NCBI GenBank assembly: GCA_009845545.1
Contig: VXZK01000182.1
Location: 16,935-62,829, forward strand
Origin: Candidatus Poribacteria bacterium
GTDB taxonomy: Bacteria; Poribacteria; WGA-4E; WGA-3G
DNA length: 45,895 bases
Direction of reading: 5' to 3'
In this document: positions 1 to 7,463 of the stretch, piece after piece
Layout of the letters: each line of letters begins with the position of its first letter
How positions within the stretch are numbered: position 1 is the stretch's first letter
Notes under the pieces: generated by a model
The model's input: only the letters and a program-made list of their open reading frames with translations
Database searches by the model: none
What the model was told of the DNA's origin: nothing
Program-made: the position numbers and the translations under genes

Positions 1-28
1 ATAAAGCACCGCCTTGATTAGAAGGCAT

Positions 29-47
29 GGGGATAGCGAATATCCCC
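29..47. terminator. Short GC-rich hairpin downstream of the first gene
   Basis: A perfect 7-bp stem (GGGGATA / TATCCCC) with a 5-base loop lies about 30 bases past the stop codon of the minus-strand secreted-protein gene. No T-run follows on the minus strand, so it is at best a weak or factor-assisted terminator. It could also be one of the many small palindromes scattered through this window. Confidence 0.3.
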
Positions 48-76
48 ACGCGTAGAAATGAAAGAGACACGTTCCG

Positions 77-616
77 TTAGTTCCGCCGAGGCATTGTCCA
101 CGAGATGCTGTCGGATACGGACCATTTGCTCTGTATCACCTGGTTGTCATCGTCAAGCGCGTGAACCGTCACTTCGGTTGAAGCTTCGGCTACCACGTCT
201 ATGTTATCGGGCAACCCGCTGGCATCGTAGGAGGCACTGTTATGTCCATGGAACGTTGAACCGGATCCTATAGTTCCGCTTCCCGAATTCGTATTGCTAT
301 AAAACAACCGCTTTATAGTCCCATTTTGCTGAGGTTCATAGACCGAGATACGGTATTTCGCCTCATAATTGATAGTCATCGCGTCCTCACCAAGGTAGCC
401 GTTCCAGACTTGTGCCTGATACCGAACAGACACCTCGTAATCATGTGAGATGCTAAAATTGAACACGACAACTTGTCCCGATGTGGATGGAAGTTCATTC
501 GGGTTGGGTGTTGTACTTTCCACCCATGCGTGCGATGAGGCACCTGGGGAAAGCATCAGCAGGACATAAGTTAGTACCGTGAGGACTGCTGCTGTTGGAC
601 GCAACAAGCGTTTCAT
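77..616 (-). CDS. Small secreted protein of unknown function
   Basis: The protein has about 179 residues. It starts with a clear Sec signal peptide (MKRLLRP, then a hydrophobic stretch of about 20 residues ending near ASSHA). A GTG start six codons upstream is possible, but an AAGGAG ribosome site lies just before the ATG at 616, so I chose that. The mature part is polar and rich in Ser, Thr, Asn and Asp, with alternating hydrophobic residues suggesting a beta-sandwich. I recognise no family. It lacks the C-terminal tag seen on five other secreted proteins here. It stands alone, divergent from the next gene. Confidence 0.6.
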   Translation of the reverse strand: MKRLLRPTAAVLTVLTYVLLMLSPGASSHAWVESTTPNPNELPSTSGQVVVFNFSISHDYEVSVRYQAQVWNGYLGEDAMTINYEAKYRISVYEPQQNGTIKRLFYSNTNSGSGTIGSGSTFHGHNSASYDASGLPDNIDVVAEASTEVTVHALDDDNQVIQSKWSVSDSISWTMPRRN

Positions 617-1023
617 GATGGACTCCTTTGACACCTCGTGCCGGGTGTCGGTTGTGAAGAAAATTTGCTGGCACCTCTAACGCCTCTGTAAGGAATCACG
701 TCGGAGGCATGAAATTTATATGAGTAGTGAATCGCTCTTACTATATATATATAGATTGCAACTCAAAAAGTTAAGGCCTAATTTCACTTTTTTGCGGAAT
801 TTTTAGAATTTGATACCTTAAAGTCCATTTAATTGTAGATTTCACGATAAATGACCGTAATAACATGCATCAATCCAATTCCACTGGTGCGACTTCTGAT
901 AACTGAAAACTATTCTTACTGACTGCCATCCCAAAGAAATAAATTGACACCACACCGTAGGTCAGTTAAAATATAATAATTTTCGACATACACGCTATAC
1001 CAGAAAACAAGAAAGGAATTACT
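617..1023. other. 407-base AT-rich divergent intergenic region
   Basis: There is no credible ORF. The region separates a minus-strand gene from a plus-strand gene and so should hold both promoters. A TATATATATATAG run lies near 741. Near 944-977 a TTGACA and a TATAAT occur, but 22 bases apart, which is too far for an ordinary sigma-70 promoter. I see no convincing structured RNA. Confidence 0.5.
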
Positions 1024-1776
1024 ATGAAATTTGCACGCTATGAATTAAATGGCACAATCGGTTACGGCATCGTCTCAGGAGAAAATCTGAACGTACTATC
1101 CGGATGCCCGTTTGGCGAATACAGCAAGACAGGTGATACTATAGCATTAGGAGATGTCAAACTCCTCGCACCGACAACACCGACAAAGGTGTTAGCTGTC
1201 GGGTTAAATTATCGGAGCCACTTAGACGGAGCCCCAGAGCCAGAAAACCCTGAAATCTTCATCAAAACGCCCTCGTGTATCAACGATCCAGGCGGCAATA
1301 TTGAATTACCGGATGGTGATGATGACGTGCACGCTGAAGGTGAACTTGTCGTCATCATGAAGGAACAGACTCGGAAAGCGACACCGGAAGAAGCAGCCGC
1401 CAATATCTTAGGCGTGACCTGCGGCAACGATGTCAGCGCACGTACATGGCAGAGCGATGATATGCAGTGGTGGCGCGCCAAAGCATCGGATACCTTCGGA
1501 CCTATCGGTCCCGTTATCGCGACTGATGTTGACTATACGGACGCACAATTGGAGACCCGTATCAACGGTGAAGTCGTTCAGAAACAGACAACCGCAGACC
1601 TCATTTTCCCAGTGACGACGGTTGTGAGTTTCATCTCACAGGCGATAACCCTTGAACCAGGGGATGCAATCTTTACCGGCACACCCGGCACAACCACCGC
1701 TTTGAAAGCCGGTGATGTCGTCGAAATTGAGATTGAAGGCATCGGCGTTCTGAAAAACAGTGTTGTCGGACAGTAA
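1024..1776 (+). CDS. Fumarylacetoacetate hydrolase (FAA) family protein
   Basis: This 250-residue cytoplasmic enzyme has the FAH C-terminal fold in a single-domain form. Its family covers acylpyruvases, 2-hydroxyhepta-2,4-diene-1,7-dioate isomerases and related C-C hydrolases or decarboxylases. Visible motifs are GLNYRSH near 60-66, metal ligands in HAEGELVVIM (E105, E107), GNDVSAR with D136, WWRAKASDTFGPIGP near 149-163, GDAIFTGTPGTT and the terminal GIGVLKNSV. A ribosome site AAAGGAATTACT precedes the ATG. Length is normal for the short FAA proteins. The exact substrate cannot be read. Next to a racemase-like gene and glycan enzymes, a sugar-acid role such as 2,4-diketo-3-deoxy acid cleavage is plausible but inferred. 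Confidence 0.9.
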   Translation: MKFARYELNGTIGYGIVSGENLNVLSGCPFGEYSKTGDTIALGDVKLLAPTTPTKVLAVGLNYRSHLDGAPEPENPEIFIKTPSCINDPGGNIELPDGDDDVHAEGELVVIMKEQTRKATPEEAAANILGVTCGNDVSARTWQSDDMQWWRAKASDTFGPIGPVIATDVDYTDAQLETRINGEVVQKQTTADLIFPVTTVVSFISQAITLEPGDAIFTGTPGTTTALKAGDVVEIEIEGIGVLKNSVVGQ

Positions 1777-1901
1777 TCTTTTTGTAGGCGCGCTTTCCAA
1801 TTTCTCTGCAGGCGAAGTTATAATGACAAAATTGTTTAGCAGCTCCGTATTATTACTGGCAGGTTGCTCGCTGTTTCAATGCTCGCTAATAAGGAGGAAA
1901 G

Positions 1902-2681
1902 ATGATTTTCACATATCTATCTCTTTTTCAAGACAAACGCATTTTTCTGAAGACCACACTTACTCTTAAAATTGTTGTGTTCATGCTGTGCATCAGTATA
2001 GCAATACAGACATCGGCAGAACTGTTGTTCCACGACGACTTTGAAAAGGATAAAATCGGGAGCGAGCCAAACAAATGGGAAGTCGGACACGACGGCAAAA
2101 CAACTGCTAAAGTTGTCGCCGATCCGAAAAAAGCAAGCAATAAGGTCTTGTTAACCGCTGACAACCCTTCTAACGACTCACGGCACGATGTCGGCGGTTC
2201 TATCTATGTCGTCGGCGATGCAGGTTGGGACGATTACGTCGCTGAATGGGATATGATGTTTCCCGACGACTTTTACATGGGTGTCGTCTTCCGTTTTCAG
2301 GATGGCGAAAAATTCTATCTCAGCGACCGACGGCAAGGTGGTAGAGAATACCATTTCTATAAACGCCAAGGCGGTTGGGCACAGGTCCAAGCTGGACTGG
2401 TGGAAAACGACCCCGAAGTCTGGTATCGTGCGCAGCTCATACTTGATGGGGACAAATTTACCTTCAAGTTGAAAGAGCGGAAAGATAATAGGTCGTTTGA
2501 TAAAATAGATCCAGCAACAGAAGGTCAAGACGGCACCTTCAAAACTGGTAAATTCGGCAACTACGGTCTCGTTTATATTGATAACATCTTTATCGGCGAC
2601 TCTGTCGAAGACCTTGTCCTACCCGTCGAACCGCAGGATAAACTCAGCATAACTTGGGGCGCGATTAAGGATGCCTATTAA
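1902..2681 (+). CDS. Secreted LamG/DUF1080-like protein with C-terminal tag
   Basis: This protein has 259 residues. A strong ribosome site (AAGGAGG) seven bases before ATG 1902 fixes the start. The N-terminus is long, with a hydrophobic segment near residues 22-38 ending TSA, consistent with a Sec signal peptide. The mature part opens with LLFHDDFEKDKIGSEPNKW, typical of concanavalin-like (LamG or 3-keto-disaccharide-hydrolase-like) jelly rolls that bind or cleave glycans. It has the expected alternating strands and Trp/Tyr-rich segments. It ends VEPQDKLSITWGAIK plus four residues, the shared tag described in the findings. No catalytic residues can be assigned. Confidence 0.75.
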   Translation: MIFTYLSLFQDKRIFLKTTLTLKIVVFMLCISIAIQTSAELLFHDDFEKDKIGSEPNKWEVGHDGKTTAKVVADPKKASNKVLLTADNPSNDSRHDVGGSIYVVGDAGWDDYVAEWDMMFPDDFYMGVVFRFQDGEKFYLSDRRQGGREYHFYKRQGGWAQVQAGLVENDPEVWYRAQLILDGDKFTFKLKERKDNRSFDKIDPATEGQDGTFKTGKFGNYGLVYIDNIFIGDSVEDLVLPVEPQDKLSITWGAIKDAY

Positions 2682-2692
2682 AGAAAAAGATT

Positions 2693-2748
2693 GGATGGAT
2701 GGAACAGAAGACAGATAGGTATCTAATCATCTAACCTTCCATCCTTCC
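2693..2748. repeat. Imperfect inverted repeat, possible terminator
   Basis: The arms GGATGGATGGAA (2693-2704) and TTCCATCCTTCC (2737-2748) pair with one mismatch around a 32-base loop that holds a smaller palindrome (AGATA-GG-TATCT). It begins 11 bases past the preceding stop codon and could end that transcript. The repeat-like look (a GGATGGATGG run) fits a dispersed element equally well. Confidence 0.4.
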
Positions 2749-2784
2749 ACTTACCTATACTGAACCGCAAGGAAAATTAAAAAA

Positions 2785-4074
2785 ATGGCGACCTATACTG
2801 CTCGCGGTGGCAAAGACACCGTCATCACATCCGACGAAAAACGCGCACTGCTACACGAAGCACTTCTCAAATTGGGCGGCATCCCGAAAAAGATTTTGGT
2901 CATCCCGCCGGATATAACACGCCTCCACTCAAACGCTGGCGAACTCACCCAAATTCTCTACGAGTTATGGGACGCTGCAAACGGCACCACCTTTGATATA
3001 TTGCCCGCTATCGGCACGCATGCGCCGATGACCAAAGCACAGACTGCTGAGATGTACGGTGATCTGCCCAAAGCGACATATCACGTCCACAATTGGCGGA
3101 CCGGGTTATACCACTTCGGCGAAGTGCCATCTGAACTCGTGCAGGAGGTTTCAGGAGGCAAACTCGATTATAGCATACCTGTTGCCGTAAATCGCCGTCT
3201 TGTAGGGGCTGGGTTACCCAGCCCCTACGAACTCATCATCTCGGTCGGACAGGTGATCCCGCACGAGGTTATCGGTATCGCCAACGGGTTTAAAAATATC
3301 CTCGTCGGTGCTGGCGGCGTTGAGATGATTAACAAATCGCATTTCCTCGGTGCCGTAGACGGCATGGAACGCTTGATGGGACGCACGGATACCTCTGTCA
3401 GGAGAGTCCTAAATTACGCGCATGCAAACTACCTAAAACCACTCGGCATCCTGTATGTCATGAGCGTCATGGATGCCGATACCTCTGGTGAACGTGTGAT
3501 GCGCGGACTTTACGTCGGCGACGATGCACAGACCTTTGAAACCGCCGCCGAATTGAGCAGAGCTGTTAATATGACCTTCTTGGATGCACCTTTGGAAAAA
3601 GTAGTCGTCTATTTGGATCCAAGGGAGTTCAAAAGCACATGGCTCGGCAATAAGGCGATCTATCGCACACGCATGGCGATGGCGGACGACGGCGAGTTGA
3701 TTATCATCGCACCCGGACTCCGAGAGTTCGGCGAGGACGCAGAAATCGACCGACTTATCCGAAAATACGGTTATCGCGGTACACCTGTGACACTCAATGC
3801 TGTCTCAGAGAATCCTGAATTGCAAGAAAACCTCTCCGCCGCGGCACACCTGATTCACGGCAGTACCGAAGGACGTTTTAAGGTTGTCTATGCGACAGAA
3901 CACCTCACCCAAACGGAAATTGAATCGGTTGGTTACCAGTGGGCACCTCTAAAAGAAGTAATTGCCCAATACAACCCTGAAACCCTCGCTGATGGATTCA
4001 ACGACAACGGCTTTTTCTATATCAGCGAACCGGGGCAAGGGTTGTGGGCACTCCGCTCCCGATTCAGTGAATAG
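2785..4074 (+). CDS. Lactate racemase (LarA/DUF2088) family protein
   Basis: This 429-residue cytoplasmic protein keeps the ligand pattern of nickel-pincer LarA enzymes: H79 in GTHAPM, H160 and K170 ten residues apart in PHEVIGIANGFK, and H186 sixteen further on. The 10- and 16-residue spacings equal those of H174, K184 and H200 in Lactobacillus LarA, where K184 carries the cofactor. The first spacing is longer (81 against 66). Nine of the extra residues come from a 27-bp palindrome inserted in frame (residues about 140-148). The family racemises or epimerises 2-hydroxy acids, including sugar-derived ones. No cofactor-maturation genes (larB, larC, larE) are in view. The start is the ATG after an AAGGAAAA motif. 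Confidence 0.85.
   Translation: MATYTARGGKDTVITSDEKRALLHEALLKLGGIPKKILVIPPDITRLHSNAGELTQILYELWDAANGTTFDILPAIGTHAPMTKAQTAEMYGDLPKATYHVHNWRTGLYHFGEVPSELVQEVSGGKLDYSIPVAVNRRLVGAGLPSPYELIISVGQVIPHEVIGIANGFKNILVGAGGVEMINKSHFLGAVDGMERLMGRTDTSVRRVLNYAHANYLKPLGILYVMSVMDADTSGERVMRGLYVGDDAQTFETAAELSRAVNMTFLDAPLEKVVVYLDPREFKSTWLGNKAIYRTRMAMADDGELIIIAPGLREFGEDAEIDRLIRKYGYRGTPVTLNAVSENPELQENLSAAAHLIHGSTEGRFKVVYATEHLTQTEIESVGYQWAPLKEVIAQYNPETLADGFNDNGFFYISEPGQGLWALRSRFSE
3202..3228. repeat. 27-bp perfect palindrome inside the LarA-like gene
   Basis: Arm GTAGGGGCTGGGT, one T, then the exact reverse complement ACCCAGCCCCTAC. Its length is nine codons, so the reading frame survives; it encodes VGAGLPSPY with the flanking bases. 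A near-identical copy lies at 30133-30159 between genes. It behaves like an intragenic REP- or RPE-type repeat. Confidence 0.85.
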
Positions 4075-4095
4075 ATTTGCCAAAGCTTCTATTTT

Positions 4096-4218
4096 ATGGA
4101 ACACTATACAATAGAAAAACCGAAAGTTTACATTGAAACCGCAGTGGTCAACTACCTGAGAAAGAAGGGAACAGCATGCGACTCATCAAAACTATCTGCA
4201 ACTGGACACCCAGAATAG
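4096..4218 (+). pseudogene. Truncated PIN-domain toxin N-terminus
   Basis: The 40-codon reading frame begins MEHYTIEKPKVYIETAVVNY. This matches the opening of VapC-like PIN nucleases, where KxYxETTVxSYL carries the first acidic residue of the active site. It stops after the next 20 codons, and the other acidic motifs are missing, so it is a relic or truncated by a frameshift. No antitoxin gene is evident upstream. It occupies the otherwise empty 350 bases between the LarA-like gene and the Rpn-type gene. A second 34-codon frame overlapping its end is not recognisable. Confidence 0.45.
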
Positions 4219-4424
4219 AGGGTTTTCGCTTTAATAATGATTTCGCCCCATTTCCAAAACGCGAGTCCGTGACGGCCTAAGTTCTAAATCCTAAAATGGT
4301 ATATATCATCACTTACCCGAAAACCCTCCAAGTGAATGCCTATGAAAACACAATGTTTCATAAAAATGAAAGAAAACAGCCTTTACCATAATTTTCTGGT
4401 GAACACTCGCGTTTTCAGCTGCCT

Positions 4425-5309
4425 CTATTCAAAGAGCACTTCCGTGAAATCTTCAAGGCTTTTCACGTTAACAGCAATGAGAAGCAGCTGCTCAAGACGT
4501 TGCAAATCGTCTATATTTTCGAGAGCTGGTGTTAGGGCGCGCACTGCTTCTCTATGGAATTTCGTATTGAGTATTGTCAAGAGGTTTCTGCAAGTAGCCT
4601 CCTTCGCCCCTTGTTCAATACCTTGTGCCATAAATTTTTCGCGTTGGTGTTGCCAAACAGAAGATTCTTGCATGAGTTCCTCCGGTATGCGTTCAAACAA
4701 ACTTCGATCATGGACGAGCCCACCAAAGAGGGAGAGCCTGTAGAGTAAGTTCCCTTTTGTTGGTGCCTCAATAGATGTGGCCACCGTTGTATCAATGCAT
4801 TGTTGCACCCACCGGTCAAGGGGCATATCGTCAGGCGGTTTCATCAGCGGTGTGAACGGCAATAGCCCAGGTGTCTGTGCGTCTAAAATCGTTTGTCCTT
4901 CTATCTCAATGAGCCGTATGACTTTATAACTCAGCCGGTAATCGTAGCCATTCCAACTATATTCATAACCCCCGGGATCATTTTTGCCCGCGCTCGGGTG
5001 AAAGTAAATCACATTGGAATAAACTGGGAGTTGGTGTTCACCGACGAGATACCCGTGATAGTGCGCGTTCCGGGCCCACATCGGTTTTTCCGTGCTGTCG
5101 CGGAGTTGCAGTTCAATGTGCAGAACGGCATCGCGGCCATTGAAATGGACACGCTTTGTGATATCCGTGCGAAAGGCGCGGACAACTTGTTGTTCAGTGT
5201 CGAGGTCCGCAAGCACTTCTACATCAGACACATTCAAAACAAATCGCGCGATTTCGTTGATCCGTTCGTTTAGAATGTCTTTTCCTGTCGTGTCATATTG
5301 TTGCGCCAT
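4425..5309 (-). CDS. Rpn-type PD-(D/E)XK nuclease / putative transposase
   Basis: This protein has about 294 residues from the internal ATG at 5309. A longer frame exists but runs back into the upstream HAD gene. The N-terminal half carries the Rpn/PF12784 pattern: an acidic residue near RTDITKRV (D49), then a hydrophobic strand ending HIELQ (E66, Q68), the ExQ variant of the PD-(D/E)XK site. A charged, helical C-terminal third (REKFMAQGIEQGAKEA) is also typical. These proteins are DNA nucleases that promote recombination and are often annotated as transposases, though evidence for self-mobility is thin. The gene begins 22 bases after the HAD stop codon, so co-transcription is likely. Confidence 0.75.
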   Translation of the reverse strand: MAQQYDTTGKDILNERINEIARFVLNVSDVEVLADLDTEQQVVRAFRTDITKRVHFNGRDAVLHIELQLRDSTEKPMWARNAHYHGYLVGEHQLPVYSNVIYFHPSAGKNDPGGYEYSWNGYDYRLSYKVIRLIEIEGQTILDAQTPGLLPFTPLMKPPDDMPLDRWVQQCIDTTVATSIEAPTKGNLLYRLSLFGGLVHDRSLFERIPEELMQESSVWQHQREKFMAQGIEQGAKEATCRNLLTILNTKFHREAVRALTPALENIDDLQRLEQLLLIAVNVKSLEDFTEVLFE

Positions 5310-5331
5310 AGAGGTATTATATAACAGGCTG

Positions 5332-6042
5332 TTAGCAGATGTCAAGGTTAAGCAACGCTGGCAACTCAGACAAGCTCCGAATCGTCTCTTTCCATCTGCC
5401 ACCCTGTGTACCGTCCCGGTCAATCAATATCGGACGAATGCCGACATCTCGCGCCCCAATAATATCCGCTTCGTAAGTATCGCCTACGTGGACGGTTTCC
5501 TTTACCGAAACGCCGACCTGTTTTAGCGTCCACTCGAAAATATGTGCATCCGGCTTCGCAGACCGGACGCGTTCATCATGTGAAGAGGTAATCGTGTGAA
5601 AATAGTCGGCAATTCCCAACCGTTCGGCGAGTGGATCCAAGGGCGTATCCCAATTAGAAACAATCGCCAACTTGAAACCCTTGTCTCGTAAATGCTCAAG
5701 AGTCGGGACGGTGTCATCGTAGAGCGTAGCAGCGTTGGCAGCAAAAAGGGAGTGCTCAGATTGTAGCAACTCCCATGTCATTTGGTCCAAATAGTCCCGA
5801 ACACCGAGTGCCGCCAGAAAATCTCGGTAACTATCAATGATCTGCTGCATCGTCTCCAGCAGGTCATGGGTCATCGGATCTGATCCTGACGCATCCGCAT
5901 AGAAATTTTCGCGCGCCGTGTCATAGCGTTCCCAATCAATTTCATACCTATACCGATCTGTAATTTTTTCAACTCTCGGTCTAAGTGATTCTCCCCAAAC
6001 GCCCAACGTCTGGTAAAAATCAAAGAAAACAGCTTTTATCAT
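5332..6042 (-). CDS. HAD-superfamily (subfamily IA) hydrolase
   Basis: This 236-residue cytoplasmic enzyme starts at MIKAVFFDFYQTL. Motif I is D-F-Y-Q-T-L with nucleophile D8, and the residue two on is Tyr rather than Asp, as in haloacid-dehalogenase- and HDHD3-like members. Motif II is IVSNWDT, motif III the Lys of SAKPDAHIF, and motif IV VGDTYEADIIGAR. A helical cap lies between motifs I and II. Tyr in place of the usual acid argues against an ordinary phosphomonoesterase, but the substrate is unknown. The start lies 19 bases after the queC stop codon, with a weak GAGG site. Confidence 0.85.
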   Translation of the reverse strand: MIKAVFFDFYQTLGVWGESLRPRVEKITDRYRYEIDWERYDTARENFYADASGSDPMTHDLLETMQQIIDSYRDFLAALGVRDYLDQMTWELLQSEHSLFAANAATLYDDTVPTLEHLRDKGFKLAIVSNWDTPLDPLAERLGIADYFHTITSSHDERVRSAKPDAHIFEWTLKQVGVSVKETVHVGDTYEADIIGARDVGIRPILIDRDGTQGGRWKETIRSLSELPALLNLDIC

Positions 6043-6061
6043 AGTTTTTGCGTCCTCATCT

Positions 6062-6748
6062 TTAGATATAGCGAGTCGGATCGGGTATACCTGCCGCTTT
6101 AAAGCCTTTTTTTCGGAGCAGGCAGCTATCACAATCACCACATGCTCTGCCCGCCGCGTCTGGATCATAGCAACTTAGGGTGAGACTATAATCGACACCG
6201 AGTGCCGCGCCAATTTGGATAATCTCCGCCTTCGTTTTATCAATCAGTGGTGCGCGGATTTCCAATTTTGTTTTCGCTTCAACCCCAGCTTGTGTCGCAA
6301 GGTTCGCCATCGTCTGATAGGCATTTATATATTCGGGACGACAATCCGGATAACCGCTGTAATCCATAGCGTTGACACCGATAAAAATGGTATCCGCGAC
6401 GAGGACTTCAGCATAAGCGAGGGCATAGGAGAGAAAAATTGTGTTTCGGGCGGGGACGTAAGTGATCGGTATGTCATCCTCCATTTCCGTATCAGAACGG
6501 TTTTTGGGAACAGCTATATCTGCCGTCAATGCGGATCCGCCAAAGGTACGAAGGTCGATGTCAACGACTATGTGCTGTTTCACACCGAGTGCCTTTGCGA
6601 TGTTTTTTGCGCACTGGAGTTCCACAGCGTGCCGTTGACCATATCGGAAACTCATTGTGTAGGTCTCGTAACCTTCATCGTGCGCGATGGCGAGGATTGT
6701 TGTTGAATCTAAGCCGCCACTGAGTAAGACGACCGCTTTTTTAAGCAC
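6062..6748 (-). CDS. queC: 7-cyano-7-deazaguanine synthase
   Basis: This 228-residue enzyme uses ATP and ammonia to convert 7-carboxy-7-deazaguanine to preQ0, for queuosine in tRNA or for 7-deazaguanine DNA modification. The N-type ATP-pyrophosphatase loop SGGLDSTT lies at residues 10-17, FRYGQRH follows, then [35 protein letters not shown] and a C-terminal zinc site with four Cys (CYDPD...ACGDCDSC). The GTG start at 6748 follows a GGAAGG site. An upstream extension to 6808 adds residues not seen in the family. No queD, queE, queF or dpd genes are nearby. Confidence 0.93.
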   Translation of the reverse strand: MLKKAVVLLSGGLDSTTILAIAHDEGYETYTMSFRYGQRHAVELQCAKNIAKALGVKQHIVVDIDLRTFGGSALTADIAVPKNRSDTEMEDDIPITYVPARNTIFLSYALAYAEVLVADTIFIGVNAMDYSGYPDCRPEYINAYQTMANLATQAGVEAKTKLEIRAPLIDKTKAEIIQIGAALGVDYSLTLSCYDPDAAGRACGDCDSCLLRKKGFKAAGIPDPTRYI

Positions 6749-6885
6749 TGATTGCCTTCCGAAAAGAAGCAGAAAGTTGACAAGTTTGCAAGTGTTCCAA
6801 AGTTCCACAAGTTATGTTCTATGTCACAATCTAACTTTAGTTCACTTTTGCTACACCTTACAACTTTCCGCTTTTTTAATTGTCT

Positions 6886-7413
6886 CTACTCCCGCTCAAA
6901 TTCTAATTTCGCGAAACGGAGGAAGATACCGCCACCCGGTCTAGCGAGGGGACCGTTGATCGCCAAACACGCGATGACGTGTTTCGCACCCGGTTCCGCG
7001 CTTTCGGTAACAACGACGCGTTGAGGGGTGTTGAAACCGGAAGCGGCACCACGTCCCGACTCCCCGAAAGCCAGATCGATTTCGCCATCGACCCAGACTT
7101 CACCATAATCGTCAATACATGTGTGGAACCACACCTGAGAACCGGCAACCGAAGTCCCATCAACCTCTTCAGGAATAGTGACAGTGATCCGATACCACCC
7201 GAAGCAGAGTCCTTCAGAGATGACTGCTTGAATATCCTCACAAATGGGCCAACCCGAGTCGTCATAGTCAGCGAGACGAGCAGGTGACTCTTTCATTAAA
7301 TTAACTAAACCGCCATTGGGTTCACCCGGAACGAGTCCATCGCCATAACGCCATTCGGAATTGGTGAGTTCACGGTGTTCAGCATTTTCTAAATCAAGTT
7401 CTGCAATAATCAT
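6886..7413 (-). CDS. Galactose-binding-like beta-sandwich protein
   Basis: This protein has about 175 residues, starting at the ATG 7413, which has an AAGGAAGG site at good spacing; an ATG two codons earlier is too close to that site. The middle and end read as a jelly roll: WYRITVTIPEE, then SQVWFHTCIDDYGEVWVDGEIDL, a Gly-rich loop, QRVVVTESAEPGAKHVIACLAINGP and FLRFAKLEF. Such domains are often fused to sugar lactonases (SMP-30-like) or glycosidases. Here it stands alone and has no signal peptide, so it may be a cytoplasmic sugar-binding protein. It sits between the MFS transporter gene and queC, all on one strand. Confidence 0.55.
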   Translation of the reverse strand: MIIAELDLENAEHRELTNSEWRYGDGLVPGEPNGGLVNLMKESPARLADYDDSGWPICEDIQAVISEGLCFGWYRITVTIPEEVDGTSVAGSQVWFHTCIDDYGEVWVDGEIDLAFGESGRGAASGFNTPQRVVVTESAEPGAKHVIACLAINGPLARPGGGIFLRFAKLEFERE

Positions 7414-7442
7414 TAGCATTCCTTCCTTAGTTTTTGAAAGTA

Positions 7443-7463
7443 GCACAAACTGTTAGTTTGTGC
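7443..7463. repeat. 9-bp-stem palindrome supplying the MFS stop codon
   Basis: GCACAAACT, GTT, AGTTTGTGC forms a perfect hairpin spanning the last codons of the MFS gene. On the minus strand it reads GGC ACA AAC TAA, so the repeat itself supplies the last residues and the stop. It could serve as a transcription or mRNA 3'-end structure, and it resembles the other short palindromes here. Confidence 0.6.

Noticed and set aside
944..977. TTGACA and TATAAT upstream of the FAA-hydrolase gene
   Set aside because: The boxes are 22 bases apart, outside the workable range for sigma-70, so I did not list it as a promoter.
1823..1969. Small lipoprotein-like frame (MTKLFSSSVLLLAGC) upstream of the secreted LamG-like gene
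   Set aside because: It overlaps the well-supported start at 1902 and continues in a shifted frame inside that gene, with no good ribosome site. The lipobox resemblance is probably chance.
4336..4743. Plus-strand frame opposite the Rpn-type nuclease gene
   Set aside because: Antisense shadow: biased Ser/Arg/Cys composition, no ribosome site, and the minus-strand frame carries real motifs.
6749..6885. Possible preQ1 riboswitch upstream of queC
   Set aside because: I looked for the small H-type pseudoknot pattern on the minus strand and saw none; the region is just AT-rich.
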